64,000 nt of DNA from Rhodovulum tesquicola (lineage in GTDB: Bacteria > Pseudomonadota > Alphaproteobacteria > Rhodobacterales > Rhodobacteraceae), in assembly GCF_024128855.1 (NCBI RefSeq), contig NZ_JAMYDV010000001.1:228972-292971 (forward strand), in the 5' to 3' direction. Position 1 is the stretch's first letter; every line of letters begins with the position of its first letter. Under the pieces are notes generated by a model. The model ran no database searches, was not told where the DNA came from, and worked only from the letters and a program-made list of their open reading frames with translations. Positions 9,043 through 17,292 of the stretch are shown here, piece after piece. Position numbers and translations under genes: made by a program.

Positions 9043-9809
9043 CCTATGACCTCGCGGAACTGGCCGAGCTGTGGCAGCCCCTGCTCTGGGCCTCCTGGCT
9101 GGTGTTCCTGCGGGTCGGCGCGGTGCTGGCGATGCTGCCCGCCTTCGGCGAGCGGGCGGTTCCGGCGCGGATCCGGCTGGGCCTGGCGCTGGCCTTCACC
9201 GCGGTCGTGGCGCCCGCCGTCGCGCCCGGGATCGACATCGCGCCCGGCCCGCTGGGGCTCGCCGTCGCCACCGAAACGGTGATCGGCCTCGCGCTGGGGC
9301 TGGTGCTGCGGCTGATGATCCTCGCGCTGCAGATGGCCGGCGAGATCGCCGCCCAGGCCACGTCCCTTGCGCAGATGCTGGGCGCGACCGCGATGGATCC
9401 GCAACCCGCCATGGGGCGGCTGATGGTGATGGCGGGGCTGGCGCTGGCGGTGATGTCGGGGCTGCATGTGCGCGCCGCCGAGGCGATGATCCTGTCCTAC
9501 GACCTGCTGCCCGCCGGCCGCTTTCCCGATGCCGCCGAACTGGCCGATTGGGGCGTGCTGCGGATCGCGCAGGGCTTTGCGCTGGCCGCCACGCTGGCCA
9601 TGCCCTTCGTCATCGCGGCGCTGATCTACAACCTCGCGCTTGGCGTCATCAACAAGGCGATGCCGCAGCTCATGGTCGCCTTCGTCGGTGCGCCCGCGAT
9701 CACCGCGGGCGGGCTGATCCTGCTGATGCTGGCCCTGCCGCCGATGCTGGGCCTGTGGCAGACCGGGCTGATCGAGCTTTACGCCGCCCCGTTCGGAGCC
9801 GGGCGATGA
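9039..9809 (+). CDS. fliR: Flagellar export gate protein FliR
   Basis: 256 residues, beginning MTYDLAELAE at the ATG that overlaps the flhA stop. The same frame is open further upstream inside flhA but is not coding there. Several membrane helices carry FliR marks such as FLRVGAVLAMLPAFGERAVPARIR and GEIAAQATSLAQMLG. FliR with FliP and FliQ forms the entry pore of the export apparatus. It is followed by flhB with a 4-base overlap, so flhA-fliR-flhB is a tightly coupled export-gate unit. Confidence 0.95.
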   Translation: MTYDLAELAELWQPLLWASWLVFLRVGAVLAMLPAFGERAVPARIRLGLALAFTAVVAPAVAPGIDIAPGPLGLAVATETVIGLALGLVLRLMILALQMAGEIAAQATSLAQMLGATAMDPQPAMGRLMVMAGLALAVMSGLHVRAAEAMILSYDLLPAGRFPDAAELADWGVLRIAQGFALAATLAMPFVIAALIYNLALGVINKAMPQLMVAFVGAPAITAGGLILLMLALPPMLGLWQTGLIELYAAPFGAGR

Positions 9810-10885
9810 GCGACGAGAGCCCCGGCGACAAGCAGTTCGAGCCGACACAGAAGAAACTGGACGACGCCCGCAAGAAGGGCGAATTCGCGAAATCCACCGA
9901 CCTGCACACCGCCGCCGCCTATCTGGGCCTGACCCTCACCGCGCTGGGCCTGGGCGCGGCCAGCCTGACCGCGCTGGGCGGGATCGGCGCCGGGCTGATC
10001 GGCCAGGCCGACCGGATCGCGCCGATGATGCTGGGTGGGCATGGCAGCGCGCCGGTCGGCGGGCTGATGGCCAGCGCGTTGCTGTCCGCGCTGCCCTGGC
10101 TGACGCTGCCGGGTCTGGCCGCGCTGGCCTCGATCCTCGCCCAGCGCAGCCTCGTGTTCGCGCCCGAGAAGATCAAGCCCAAGCTGTCCAAGGTCTCGCT
10201 GATCCAGAACGCCAAGAACAAGTTCGGCCGCGGCGGCCTGTTCGAATTCGCCAAGAGCGCGGCCAAGCTGACGCTCTATATCGTCCTGCTCGGCGTCTAT
10301 CTCTCGGCCCGGATCCAGGACCTGATCGGCACCATGTATCTGTCCCCCGGCATGGCGGCCGCGACGCTCGGCCGGATGGCGGTCGAGTTCATGGCCGTCG
10401 CCGTCGCCATCGCCGGCGGCATCGCGGCCGTCGACTACCTGTGGCAACTGGCCGAGCATCGCCGCAAGAACCGCATGTCGCACCAGGAACTGAAGGACGA
10501 GATCAAGCAGTCCGAGGGCGATCCGCACATGAAACAGCAGCGCCGCCAGCGCGGGATGGACATCGCGACCAACCGGATGCTGACCGATGTGCCCAAGGCC
10601 GATGTGGTGATCGTCAACCCGACCCATTACGCCGTCGCGCTGAAATGGGATCGCGCGACGCCCGGCGCGCCGGTCTGCGTGGCCAAGGGCGTGGACGAGG
10701 TCGCCGCCCGCATCCGCGAGGTCGCCGCCGCCTCGGGCGTGCCGATGCGGCGCGATCCGCCGACCGCGCGCGCGCTTTACGCCACCGTCGAGATCGGCGC
10801 CGAGATCCAGCCCGAGCACTACCGTGCCGTCGCCGCCGCGATCCGCTTTGCCGAAGAGATGCGCACCCGCGCGCGGGCCCGCTGA
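9806..10885 (+). CDS. flhB: Flagellar export switch protein FlhB
   Basis: 359 residues from the ATG overlapping the fliR stop. The N-terminus carries the family marker EPTQKKLDDARKKGE, then four membrane helices, then the cytoplasmic domain with the autocleavage site NPTH at residues 271-274. FlhB switches export from rod/hook to filament substrates after cleavage between N and P, in concert with FliK (encoded at 21137). The stop overlaps the start of a small downstream gene. Confidence 0.95.
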   Translation: MSDESPGDKQFEPTQKKLDDARKKGEFAKSTDLHTAAAYLGLTLTALGLGAASLTALGGIGAGLIGQADRIAPMMLGGHGSAPVGGLMASALLSALPWLTLPGLAALASILAQRSLVFAPEKIKPKLSKVSLIQNAKNKFGRGGLFEFAKSAAKLTLYIVLLGVYLSARIQDLIGTMYLSPGMAAATLGRMAVEFMAVAVAIAGGIAAVDYLWQLAEHRRKNRMSHQELKDEIKQSEGDPHMKQQRRQRGMDIATNRMLTDVPKADVVIVNPTHYAVALKWDRATPGAPVCVAKGVDEVAARIREVAAASGVPMRRDPPTARALYATVEIGAEIQPEHYRAVAAAIRFAEEMRTRARAR

Positions 10886-11232
10886 TGGCGGGCGCCGATG
10901 ACAGGCTGCGGCGGCTGGGCGAGGTGGGCGGGATGCTGCGCGAGGCCGCGCTCGCCCGGCTGAAGGCCGCCGCCGAAACCTGCCGCAAGGTCGAGGCCGA
11001 GCTCGCCGCGCTCGATGCCGAATGGCGGGAATGCGAGGGCGAAACCGACCCGGCGGCGCGCGCCGTTATGGGACCCGGCCGCGAGCGGCGGTATCTGCTC
11101 CGCCGCGCCGCCCTGAACGGCGCGCTGGCGCGCGCGCGCGCCGAGGAGGCGATGCGGATGCAGGAGGCCGCCAGGGCCTTCGGGCGGGACGACGCGCTGC
11201 ACCGGCTGATCCGGCGCGCGGCGGGCGACTGA
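10885..11232 (+). CDS. Small charged helical protein after flhB (FliJ-like size)
   Basis: 115 residues starting MAGADDRLRRLGEV, at an ATG that shares one base with the flhB stop. The sequence is almost all Ala, Arg, Glu and Leu, with heptad-like helices (LARLKAAAETCRKVEAELAALDAEW) and no membrane segment. A small coiled-coil protein at the end of an export-gate operon could be a FliJ-type chaperone/escort, but no diagnostic motif is visible. It ends 9 bases from the convergent second fliL. Confidence 0.5.
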   Translation: MAGADDRLRRLGEVGGMLREAALARLKAAAETCRKVEAELAALDAEWRECEGETDPAARAVMGPGRERRYLLRRAALNGALARARAEEAMRMQEAARAFGRDDALHRLIRRAAGD

Positions 11233-11241
11233 CCCCCGGCT

Positions 11242-11748
11242 TCAGGCGTCCTGGCGGACGATATCGGTGATAAGGATGTCGCGCGCCCGCGAGCCGATGA
11301 CCTGGCTGGCCGCTTCCAGCAGGGCGCGCCGCAGCATGGTCATGGTGCCGGTCTCGGTAAAGGCGCCGTCGAACCCGCCGGCATTGGCATGGTCGAACAT
11401 GACCTGAAGAAAGACGTCGCGCAGCTTGGGCTCGTTCTTGAAGACCAGTTCGGTGCTGCCGGTCGTGACCTCGATGCTCAGCGACATCACCACCAGCGAC
11501 GCGACCCGGCCGCTGCGCACCACCGGGATGACGAACTGGTTGTTCAGCTTGACGTAATCCCGCTCCGCATCCGCCTTGTCGCCGGATGCCTTCGACGCCG
11601 CCTTCTTGTCCGCCTCCGGCGCGTCCTCGGCACCGGCCTCGCCTTCGGCCAGGACCTCGGGCTCGGGCGCGGGCCGCAGGAAATAGCCCGCGCCGGCCCC
11701 CGCCAGAAGGCCGACGATCGCGATGATGACGGGAAGAAGCTTGCCCAT
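11242..11748 (-). CDS. fliL: Second FliL-family protein
   Basis: 168 residues. A membrane helix (about residues 4-24) is followed by an acidic Ala/Glu linker (about 28-60) and a FliL domain (NQFVIPVVRSGRVASLVVMSL; ends ARDILITDIVRQDA). It is clearly related to, but diverged from, the first FliL at 2084-2581. It is the last gene of the flgB-to-flgH minus-strand operon, 8 bases after flgH. Two FliL proteins in one flagellar cluster suggest either separate stator and rod-linked roles or duplication. Confidence 0.85.
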   Translation of the reverse strand: MGKLLPVIIAIVGLLAGAGAGYFLRPAPEPEVLAEGEAGAEDAPEADKKAASKASGDKADAERDYVKLNNQFVIPVVRSGRVASLVVMSLSIEVTTGSTELVFKNEPKLRDVFLQVMFDHANAGGFDGAFTETGTMTMLRRALLEAASQVIGSRARDILITDIVRQDA

Positions 11749-11756
11749 GGCGATGC

Positions 11757-12494
11757 TCAGAACGGCAGCAGGATGTCCGCGACCTGCTGGCCATAGCGCG
11801 GTTGCTGCATGTCGGTGATCTGCCCGCGCCCGCCATAGGAAATGCGCGCCGAGGCGATCTTGTCATAGGTGATCTCGTTCTGGCGCGAGATGTCCTCCGG
11901 CCGGACATAGCCGGTGACGATCAGTTCGCGCATCTCGAAATTGACCCGCACTTCCTGCGTGCCCTCGATCCGCAGCACGCCGTTGGGCTGGACCTCGGTG
12001 ATCGTGGCGGCGACGCGCAGCGTCAGCTTCTCGTTGCGGCGGACCGAGCCGTTGCCATTGTGGTTCGTGTTCGAATTGGCATTGGCGGCATTGGCCATCG
12101 ACGCACCGTCGGGCAGCGCCTGGTCGATGATCTGGGGCAGGCCCAGCATCTGCGGGATGGCCATCGAGGTCGAGCCGCTGCGGCTGCGCGCGGTCGTGTT
12201 CGAGATCTCGGCCTTGTCGTCGATCTCGATCACCACGGTCATGATGTCGCCCCGCCGCCCGGCGCGGCGGTCGCCCAGAAGCGACCTGCGCCCGCCCGCC
12301 CACAGCGACGAGCCGTCCGTCGCCGTGCGCCGCTCGGCGGTCTCGGGCAGACCGGCAGGCGTGGTCATCGCGTAATATTCGTTGGTGCCCTCGACCGGCT
12401 TGAACGACGGCGCCTTGCCGACATCTTCAAGTTTGGAACAGGCCGTCGGCAGGACAAGCGCGACGGCGCAGGCGAGAAGGACATGGCGTTTCAT
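11757..12494 (-). CDS. flgH: Flagellar L-ring lipoprotein FlgH
   Basis: 245 residues from the ATG at 12494; an in-frame extension upstream encodes a Pro/Ser stretch that does not belong. The N-terminus is a lipoprotein signal with lipobox LPTACS, giving an acylated Cys. The body has FlgH marks: GSSLWAGGRRSLLGDRRA, GDIMTVVIEIDDKAEISN, NEKLTLRVAATITEVQPNG, and a C-terminal DIL(L)PF. FlgH forms the outer-membrane L ring. It sits between flgA and the second fliL; the P-ring gene flgI is not in this window. Confidence 0.95.
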   Translation of the reverse strand: MKRHVLLACAVALVLPTACSKLEDVGKAPSFKPVEGTNEYYAMTTPAGLPETAERRTATDGSSLWAGGRRSLLGDRRAGRRGDIMTVVIEIDDKAEISNTTARSRSGSTSMAIPQMLGLPQIIDQALPDGASMANAANANSNTNHNGNGSVRRNEKLTLRVAATITEVQPNGVLRIEGTQEVRVNFEMRELIVTGYVRPEDISRQNEITYDKIASARISYGGRGQITDMQQPRYGQQVADILLPF

Positions 12495-12507
12495 GGGTCT
12501 GGGACTC

Positions 12508-12948
12508 CTAGGGTCTGGCAGAGGCGCCGACGGTGACGGTTCCGTCGGCCGCGACAAATCCGGTCACGGTGGTGCGCGAGGCAAGGTTCATCACCCGCAC
12601 CGGATCGCCGACGCCCGCGCGTTCCAGCGCCCGTCCGTCGGCGGCGATGTTCACGGGGCCGTTGCGATAGAACACGGTCACGATCTGGTTGCGATCGACG
12701 ATCGCGGGCGGGCCGAGATCGCCGGCCATGATCGGACGGCCGGCATAGAGGTTGACGCGTGCCTCCTGTCCGATCGCCTCGTAGGGATCGGTCAGCGCGC
12801 CCGCCATCGTGCCCTCGGCCAGCGCGACATCCCCGGGGCCCAGGATCGTCTGGCCGCGGATCGTGCGCGCGGCCACCAGCATCTCGGCCGAAACCGGGGC
12901 CGGGGCGGCGGCGGCAAACGCGCCGAGAAGCAGCAGAACCCGCATCAT
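12508..12948 (-). CDS. flgA: P-ring assembly chaperone FlgA
   Basis: 146 residues with a signal peptide (about 1-21). The mature part is an SAF-type domain: MLVAARTIRGQTILGPGDV, then the C-terminal half with VNLYAGRPIMAGDLGPP and DRNQIVTVFYRNG. FlgA is the periplasmic chaperone needed to polymerise FlgI into the P ring. Its start overlaps the flgG stop, and flgH follows 13 bases on. Two adjacent ATG codons open the frame. Confidence 0.9.
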   Translation of the reverse strand: MMRVLLLLGAFAAAAPAPVSAEMLVAARTIRGQTILGPGDVALAEGTMAGALTDPYEAIGQEARVNLYAGRPIMAGDLGPPAIVDRNQIVTVFYRNGPVNIAADGRALERAGVGDPVRVMNLASRTTVTGFVAADGTVTVGASARP

Positions 12949-13730
12949 CGCACCTGTGTCGTGGCCGCCAGCATCTGGTCGGCGGCGGTGATGACCTTGG
13001 AATTCAGCTCGTAGCCGCGCTGGGCCTGGATCAGTTCGGTGATCTCGCGCACCGGATCGACCGAGCTTTCCTCCAGATAGCCCTGGCGCAGCGTGCCATA
13101 GCCCGGATCGCCCGGAACGCCCGCAAGCGCCGCGCCCGAGGCCTCGGTCTCGACAAACAGGTTCGAGCCGATGGCCTCCAGCCCCTTCTCGTTGGTGAAC
13201 ATCGTCAGCGTGAACTGGCCCAGCAACTGCGGCTGCACCTGGTCCTGGAAATAGGCATAGATCTCGCCATCGGCATTGATCGACAGGCTGCGCGCGTCGT
13301 CCGGAATGACGATGCCCGGCGCGACCTCGAACCCGTCCGAGGTGACGATCAGCCCGTCGCCCGTGCGCTTCAGCGCGCCGTCGCGGGTATAGGCGGGGTT
13401 GCCGTTCGGCAGCGTGACCTCCAGATAGCCGCGCCCCTCGATCGCGACATCCAGATCGCCCCCCGTCCCCGACAGCGCCCCCTGCGAGATGTTCACCGTG
13501 ACCGAGGCCGGCCGCACGCCCAGGCCCAGCTGCACCCCGGTCGGCAGCACCGTGCCGTCCGAGGCGTTGATCGTGCCCGGCCGCGTCACCTGCTGGTAAT
13601 GCAGATCCGCGAACTCGGCCCGCCGCGGGTTGTAGCCCGTCGTGCTCATGTTCGCGAGGTTGTTGGAGATCGTCTCGACCCGCATCTGCTGGGCCGACAT
13701 GCCGGTTGCGGCGATCGAGAGGGCGCGCAT
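12945..13730 (-). CDS. flgG: Distal rod protein FlgG
   Basis: 261 residues, the canonical FlgG length. The N-terminal rod signature MRALSIAATGMSAQQMRVETISNNLANMSTTGYN and the C-terminal LEESSVDPVREITELIQAQRGYELNSKVI place it among the flagellar axial proteins; each of these stretches is conserved across the family (only partly quoted motifs matter: ISNNLANM and QRGYELNSK). FlgG forms the distal rod inside the P and L rings. Divergence from flgF (18 bases upstream) is typical. No truncation is seen. Confidence 0.95.
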   Translation of the reverse strand: MRALSIAATGMSAQQMRVETISNNLANMSTTGYNPRRAEFADLHYQQVTRPGTINASDGTVLPTGVQLGLGVRPASVTVNISQGALSGTGGDLDVAIEGRGYLEVTLPNGNPAYTRDGALKRTGDGLIVTSDGFEVAPGIVIPDDARSLSINADGEIYAYFQDQVQPQLLGQFTLTMFTNEKGLEAIGSNLFVETEASGAALAGVPGDPGYGTLRQGYLEESSVDPVREITELIQAQRGYELNSKVITAADQMLAATTQVR

Positions 13731-13748
13731 CTGTCAGTCCTTTCCGGT

Positions 13749-14471
13749 CTAGCTGGTGCCGCTCAGGGTGCGGACGGCGCTGCGGATGCGTTCGTCCTCC
13801 TGGTTGAGGAAGTTCTGGCCAAGCTCGTAGGCGCGCTGCACCTCGATCATCCGCGTGATCTCGGCCACGGCGCTGACATTCGACTGTTCGACGAAACCCT
13901 GCAGCATGGTGCCGTCCAGATAGGGCTCGGGCGGCCCGCCGGGGTCGAACAGCGTGCCCGCCACATGCGTCATCGCGTTGCGGTCGGCGGGCAGGAACAG
14001 CCCGATCTGGCCCAGAAGCTGGCCATCCGCGCTCAGCGTCCCGTCCGCCGCCAGCGCGACCGAGGCGGCATCGGGCGGCACGAAGATCGGTGCTCCGCCG
14101 CCATCCAGCAGCCGGTGACCATCGGGCGAGACCAGCTCGCCCTCGGCATTGGGCGTGAAACTGCCCGCCCGGGTCAGCCGCTCGCCCTGCGGCGTTTCCA
14201 GCAGGAAGAACCCCTCGCCCTCGATGGCGAAGTCGAACTGGCCATTGGTCTGGGTCAGCGGCGCCTGGCTCAGGTCGATATGGCGCACATGCGCGTTCGC
14301 CATCGACAGCGACCCGCCCGGCCCGTCGAGCGCGGCGATATGTTCCGAAAAGATCACGCCCTCGCGCCGGAACCCGGCGGTCGAGGCATTGGCGATGTTG
14401 TTGGCCACGCTCTGCATCTCGCGCATCAGCCCGACCTGGCGGGTCAGCGTGGTGTATCCGGTGCTGTCCAT
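13749..14471 (-). CDS. flgF: Proximal rod protein FlgF
   Basis: 240 residues. The N-terminus has VANNIANASTAGFRRE and the C-terminus FVEQSNVSAVAEITRMIEV then QRAYELGQNF, the two halves of the axial-protein signature. The middle is shorter than in FlgG, as expected for FlgF. The gene lies 1 base after the fliQ stop and 18 bases before flgG in one minus-strand operon. FlgF is a minor proximal rod component. Confidence 0.95.
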   Translation of the reverse strand: MDSTGYTTLTRQVGLMREMQSVANNIANASTAGFRREGVIFSEHIAALDGPGGSLSMANAHVRHIDLSQAPLTQTNGQFDFAIEGEGFFLLETPQGERLTRAGSFTPNAEGELVSPDGHRLLDGGGAPIFVPPDAASVALAADGTLSADGQLLGQIGLFLPADRNAMTHVAGTLFDPGGPPEPYLDGTMLQGFVEQSNVSAVAEITRMIEVQRAYELGQNFLNQEDERIRSAVRTLSGTS

Positions 14472-14472
14472 C

Positions 14473-14739
14473 TCAAATCCCCGCGATCATCGGCACGATC
14501 CGGCCGGTGAAGAAACCCGTCAGCGTCTCGGTCATGAAGGCCATCGACATCCAGAACACGATCAGGATCCCGGCCAGCTTCGGCACGAAGGTCAGCGTCA
14601 TTTCCTGCACCGAGGTCAGCGCCTGGAACAGGCCGATCGCGACCCCGATCACCAGCGCCGCGGTCAGGATCGGGATCGAGATGATCACCGCGATCCACAG
14701 CCCCTGACGCAACGTGTCGTAGAAGACGAATTCGGTCAT
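14473..14739 (-). CDS. fliQ: Flagellar export gate protein FliQ
   Basis: 88 residues with two membrane helices (about 15-37 and 52-75), containing ALVIGVAIGLFQALTSVQEMTL, the FliQ hallmark (core GLFQALTSVQE). FliQ joins FliP and FliR in the export pore. Here it is placed between fliE and flgF rather than next to fliP/fliR, a gene order also seen in related Rhodobacterales. It starts 3 bases after the fliE stop. Confidence 0.95.
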   Translation of the reverse strand: MTEFVFYDTLRQGLWIAVIISIPILTAALVIGVAIGLFQALTSVQEMTLTFVPKLAGILIVFWMSMAFMTETLTGFFTGRIVPMIAGI

Positions 14740-14742
14740 GGC

Positions 14743-15027
14743 CTACACCGGCATCCTGAGGATTTCCTGATAGGCCTCGACCACCTTGTCGCGCACGGTG
14801 ACCGCGGTCTCGATGGCCAGCTCGGTCTGGGCCAGCGCCTGCACCAGCGCATGCGGATCGGCGCCCCCCGACATCGCCGCCATCGCCGTCTGCTCGCCAT
14901 TGCGCAGCGTCTGGGCGAATTTCTGGGCGGCATCGGCAAAGGCGCCGCCCTGTTCGGGCTTCTGCGGCTGGGTCGCGGGCCGGGATGCGGCATAGGCATT
15001 TGCGGCGATGCTGGAACGGATATCCAT
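14743..15027 (-). CDS. fliE: MS-ring/rod junction protein FliE
   Basis: 94 residues, all helical, ending VRDKVVEAYQEILRMPV, the conserved FliE C-terminus. An upstream stretch FADAAQKFAQTL is also typical. FliE links the MS ring to the proximal rod and is the first rod substrate exported. It lies 11 bases after flgC and 3 bases before fliQ in the flgB operon. Confidence 0.92.
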   Translation of the reverse strand: MDIRSSIAANAYAASRPATQPQKPEQGGAFADAAQKFAQTLRNGEQTAMAAMSGGADPHALVQALAQTELAIETAVTVRDKVVEAYQEILRMPV

Positions 15028-15038
15028 GGATCGGTCTC

Positions 15039-15431
15039 CTAACGGCGCAGCAGGTCGAGCAGCCCGCGCGACATCTGCCGGGCCTGGTCGAACAGTTTCA
15101 GGTTCGCCTCGTAGCTGCGCTGGGCCTCGCGCGCGTCGGCGATCTCGATGATCAGGTTGACGTTCGAGCCGTCGTGATACCCGGTCGCATCGGCCATCGG
15201 ATGCGAGGGGTCATAGACCTTGGGCAGTTCGGTCCGGTCCAGCCGCACCGGCCCGGTCCTGACCGCGCCTTCGGGGCCCCTGGACGACAGCTCGGCCTCG
15301 AAACTCGTCAGCTTGCGCCGGTATCCGGGCGTGTCGACATTGGCGATGTTCTCGGACAGGTGGCGCAGCCGCTCCGCCTGGGCGCGCAACCCGCTGGCCG
15401 AGAGGCCGCGACTGTCACTGAGATCGGTCAT
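15039..15431 (-). CDS. flgC: Proximal rod protein FlgC
   Basis: 130 residues. The N-terminal axial motif (LRHLSENIANVDTPGYRRK) and the C-terminal DGSNVNLIIEIADAREAQR then SYEANLKLF match FlgC. It is placed between flgB and fliE with short spacers. FlgC assembles with FlgB and FlgF into the proximal rod. Confidence 0.95.
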   Translation of the reverse strand: MTDLSDSRGLSASGLRAQAERLRHLSENIANVDTPGYRRKLTSFEAELSSRGPEGAVRTGPVRLDRTELPKVYDPSHPMADATGYHDGSNVNLIIEIADAREAQRSYEANLKLFDQARQMSRGLLDLLRR

Positions 15432-15443
15432 TCACGCCTCCTG

Positions 15444-15833
15444 TCACGACCGGCCCAGCGAGGTCCGGATGATGCCCAGCGACGAGCGGTAGACCGCCAG
15501 CGCCAGGTCGTGCTTGCTCTTGGTATCGGCGGCCTTCAGCATTTCCTCTTCCAGGGAAACGCTGTTGCCGTTCGGTTCTCCGGGGCCGTCCACGGCCTGC
15601 AGATCGGTGCGGAAGGGCAGGGGATCGCGCGCCGGCATGTGCCCTTCGCGCGTCTTGCGCAGGTGCATCTCGTCCCCGGACTTGCGATAGGTATCGGCGA
15701 ATGCCGCAATGTCCTGCGCCCGGTATCCGGGCGTGTCGGCATTGGCCACGTTGCGGGCCACGACGGCCTGGCGCGTGCCGGCATGCGTCGCCAGCCCATG
15801 CGCCATGCGGAAGATTTCCAGCTTTTCGAACAT
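15444..15833 (-). CDS. flgB: Proximal rod protein FlgB
   Basis: 129 residues from the ATG at 15833 (MFEKLEIFRMAHGL). An in-frame TTG 27 bases upstream would add nine residues with no family support. The axial motif VARNVANADTPGYRAQD is near the N-terminus and SKHDLALAVYRSSLGI near the C-terminus. It is the first gene of the long minus-strand rod operon that ends with the second fliL. The start region diverges from fliI and contains a CtrA-like box. Confidence 0.92.
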   Translation of the reverse strand: MFEKLEIFRMAHGLATHAGTRQAVVARNVANADTPGYRAQDIAAFADTYRKSGDEMHLRKTREGHMPARDPLPFRTDLQAVDGPGEPNGNSVSLEEEMLKAADTKSKHDLALAVYRSSLGIIRTSLGRS

Positions 15834-15852
15834 CGGGGATTCTCCCACGGTT

Positions 15853-15867
15853 TCAATCAAGGCTTAA
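15853..15867. promoter_or_regulatory. Candidate CtrA box, flgB/fliI intergenic region
   Basis: TCAA-N7-TTAA on the plus strand (TTAA-N7-TTGA on the minus strand) lies in the 84 bases between the divergent flgB and fliI starts. It has one mismatch to TTAA-N7-TTAA. Its position between two flagellar operons suits a shared CtrA-controlled promoter. Support is the motif and context only. Confidence 0.4.
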
Positions 15868-15917
15868 GGATGATTCCTTTAGAAACGGTAAGTGTTGGCC
15901 CGGACCGGAGACGCCGA

Positions 15918-17276
15918 ATGCCCGAAAGCCCCTTCGCCGCCCTTCAGACCCGCATCGACGCGCTGGCCCCGATCCGCGCGGTCGGCCGCGTCACGGCCGC
16001 GGGCAGCGGCACGGTGACCGTCGCCGGGCTCTCGGCCGAGGCCGGTCTGGGCGATCTGGTCGAGATCCGGCATGGCCGCGGCGTGCGCCGGCGGGGCGAG
16101 GTGCTGGCCCTGGCCCAGGGCACCGTGACCGTGCTGCCCGACGGCACGCCCGAGGGGTTGTCGGTGGGCGACCGCGTCGTTCTGCTGGGGCCGGGCCAGA
16201 TCGCGCCGCATCGCGGCTGGCTGGGCCGGGTGGTCGATCCCTTCGGCGCACCGCTCGACGGCCGCCCGCTGATGCCCGGGCCCGCGTTCCGGGCGCTGCG
16301 CGCCGCGCCGCCGCCGGCCACCGCGCGCCGGGGCCTCGGCCCGCGGCTGGGGACCGGGATGGCCGCCTTCGACACGCTTCTGCCGATCGTGCGCGGCCAG
16401 CGCATCGGCCTGTTCGCGGGTTCGGGCGTCGGCAAGTCGACGCTGTTGGCCAAGCTCGCCCGCGGCGTTCAGGCCGACATGGCCGTGATCGCCATGGTCG
16501 GCGAACGCGGCCGCGAGGTCGGCGAGTTCGTCTCGCATGTGCTGGGGCCCGAGGGCATGGCGCGCTCGGTGATCGTCGCCGCCACCTCCGACCAGTCGCC
16601 GATGGTGCGCCGCCGCGCGGCCTGGGCGGCGATGGCCGTGGCCGAGCATTTCCGGGACGAGGGCCACCATGTCCTGTTCCTCGCCGATTCGGTCACCCGC
16701 TTCGCCGAGGCGCATCGCGAGCTTGCCCTTGCCGCGGCCGAACCCGCGGCGCTGCGCGGCTACCCGCCCTCGACCGCGCAGGCGATCATGGCGCTGGCCG
16801 AACGCGCCGGCCCGGGTATCGAGGGCGCGGGCGACATCACCGCCGTCTTCTCGGTGCTGGTCGCGGGGTCCGACATGGACGAGCCGGTGGCCGACATCCT
16901 GCGCGGCGTGCTCGACGGCCATGTGGTGCTCGACCGGCGCATCGCCGAACGCGGCCGCTTCCCGGCGGTCGACCTGCTGCGCTCGGTCTCGCGCAGCCTG
17001 CCGCGGGCGGCCAGCGGGCCGGAGAACGCGCAGATATCCCGGGCACGCCGGTTGCTCGGCGCCTATGACCGGGCCGAGATGATGATCCAGGCCGGGCTGT
17101 ACGCCGCCGGGTCCGACCCCGAGATAGACGCCGCGATCCGGGTCTGGTCCGGGCTCGACGCCTTCCTGTCCGAAGACGCCCCGGGCGGGGTCGAGGCCAG
17201 CTTCGCCCGCCTCTCGCAGGTCCTGGCCGCGGCCGATCCGGACGGCCAGTCCAGCCGCGCCGCCCCGCAGGCCTGA
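15918..17276 (+). CDS. fliI: Flagellar export ATPase FliI
   Basis: 452 residues from the ATG at 15918; the open frame upstream overlaps flgB/flgC antisense and is not coding. Walker A GSGVGKST lies at residues 168-175. The preceding GLGPRLGTGMAAFDTLLPI and the later VLFLADSVTRFAEAHRE and GYPPSTAQAIMALAERAG are F-type-related FliI marks. It energises unfolding of export substrates in the cytoplasm with FliH. It is a single gene facing right, divergent from flgB and convergent with the DUF1217 gene. Confidence 0.95.
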   Translation: MPESPFAALQTRIDALAPIRAVGRVTAAGSGTVTVAGLSAEAGLGDLVEIRHGRGVRRRGEVLALAQGTVTVLPDGTPEGLSVGDRVVLLGPGQIAPHRGWLGRVVDPFGAPLDGRPLMPGPAFRALRAAPPPATARRGLGPRLGTGMAAFDTLLPIVRGQRIGLFAGSGVGKSTLLAKLARGVQADMAVIAMVGERGREVGEFVSHVLGPEGMARSVIVAATSDQSPMVRRRAAWAAMAVAEHFRDEGHHVLFLADSVTRFAEAHRELALAAAEPAALRGYPPSTAQAIMALAERAGPGIEGAGDITAVFSVLVAGSDMDEPVADILRGVLDGHVVLDRRIAERGRFPAVDLLRSVSRSLPRAASGPENAQISRARRLLGAYDRAEMMIQAGLYAAGSDPEIDAAIRVWSGLDAFLSEDAPGGVEASFARLSQVLAAADPDGQSSRAAPQA

Positions 17277-17292
17277 ACCGGCCCGATCTGTC

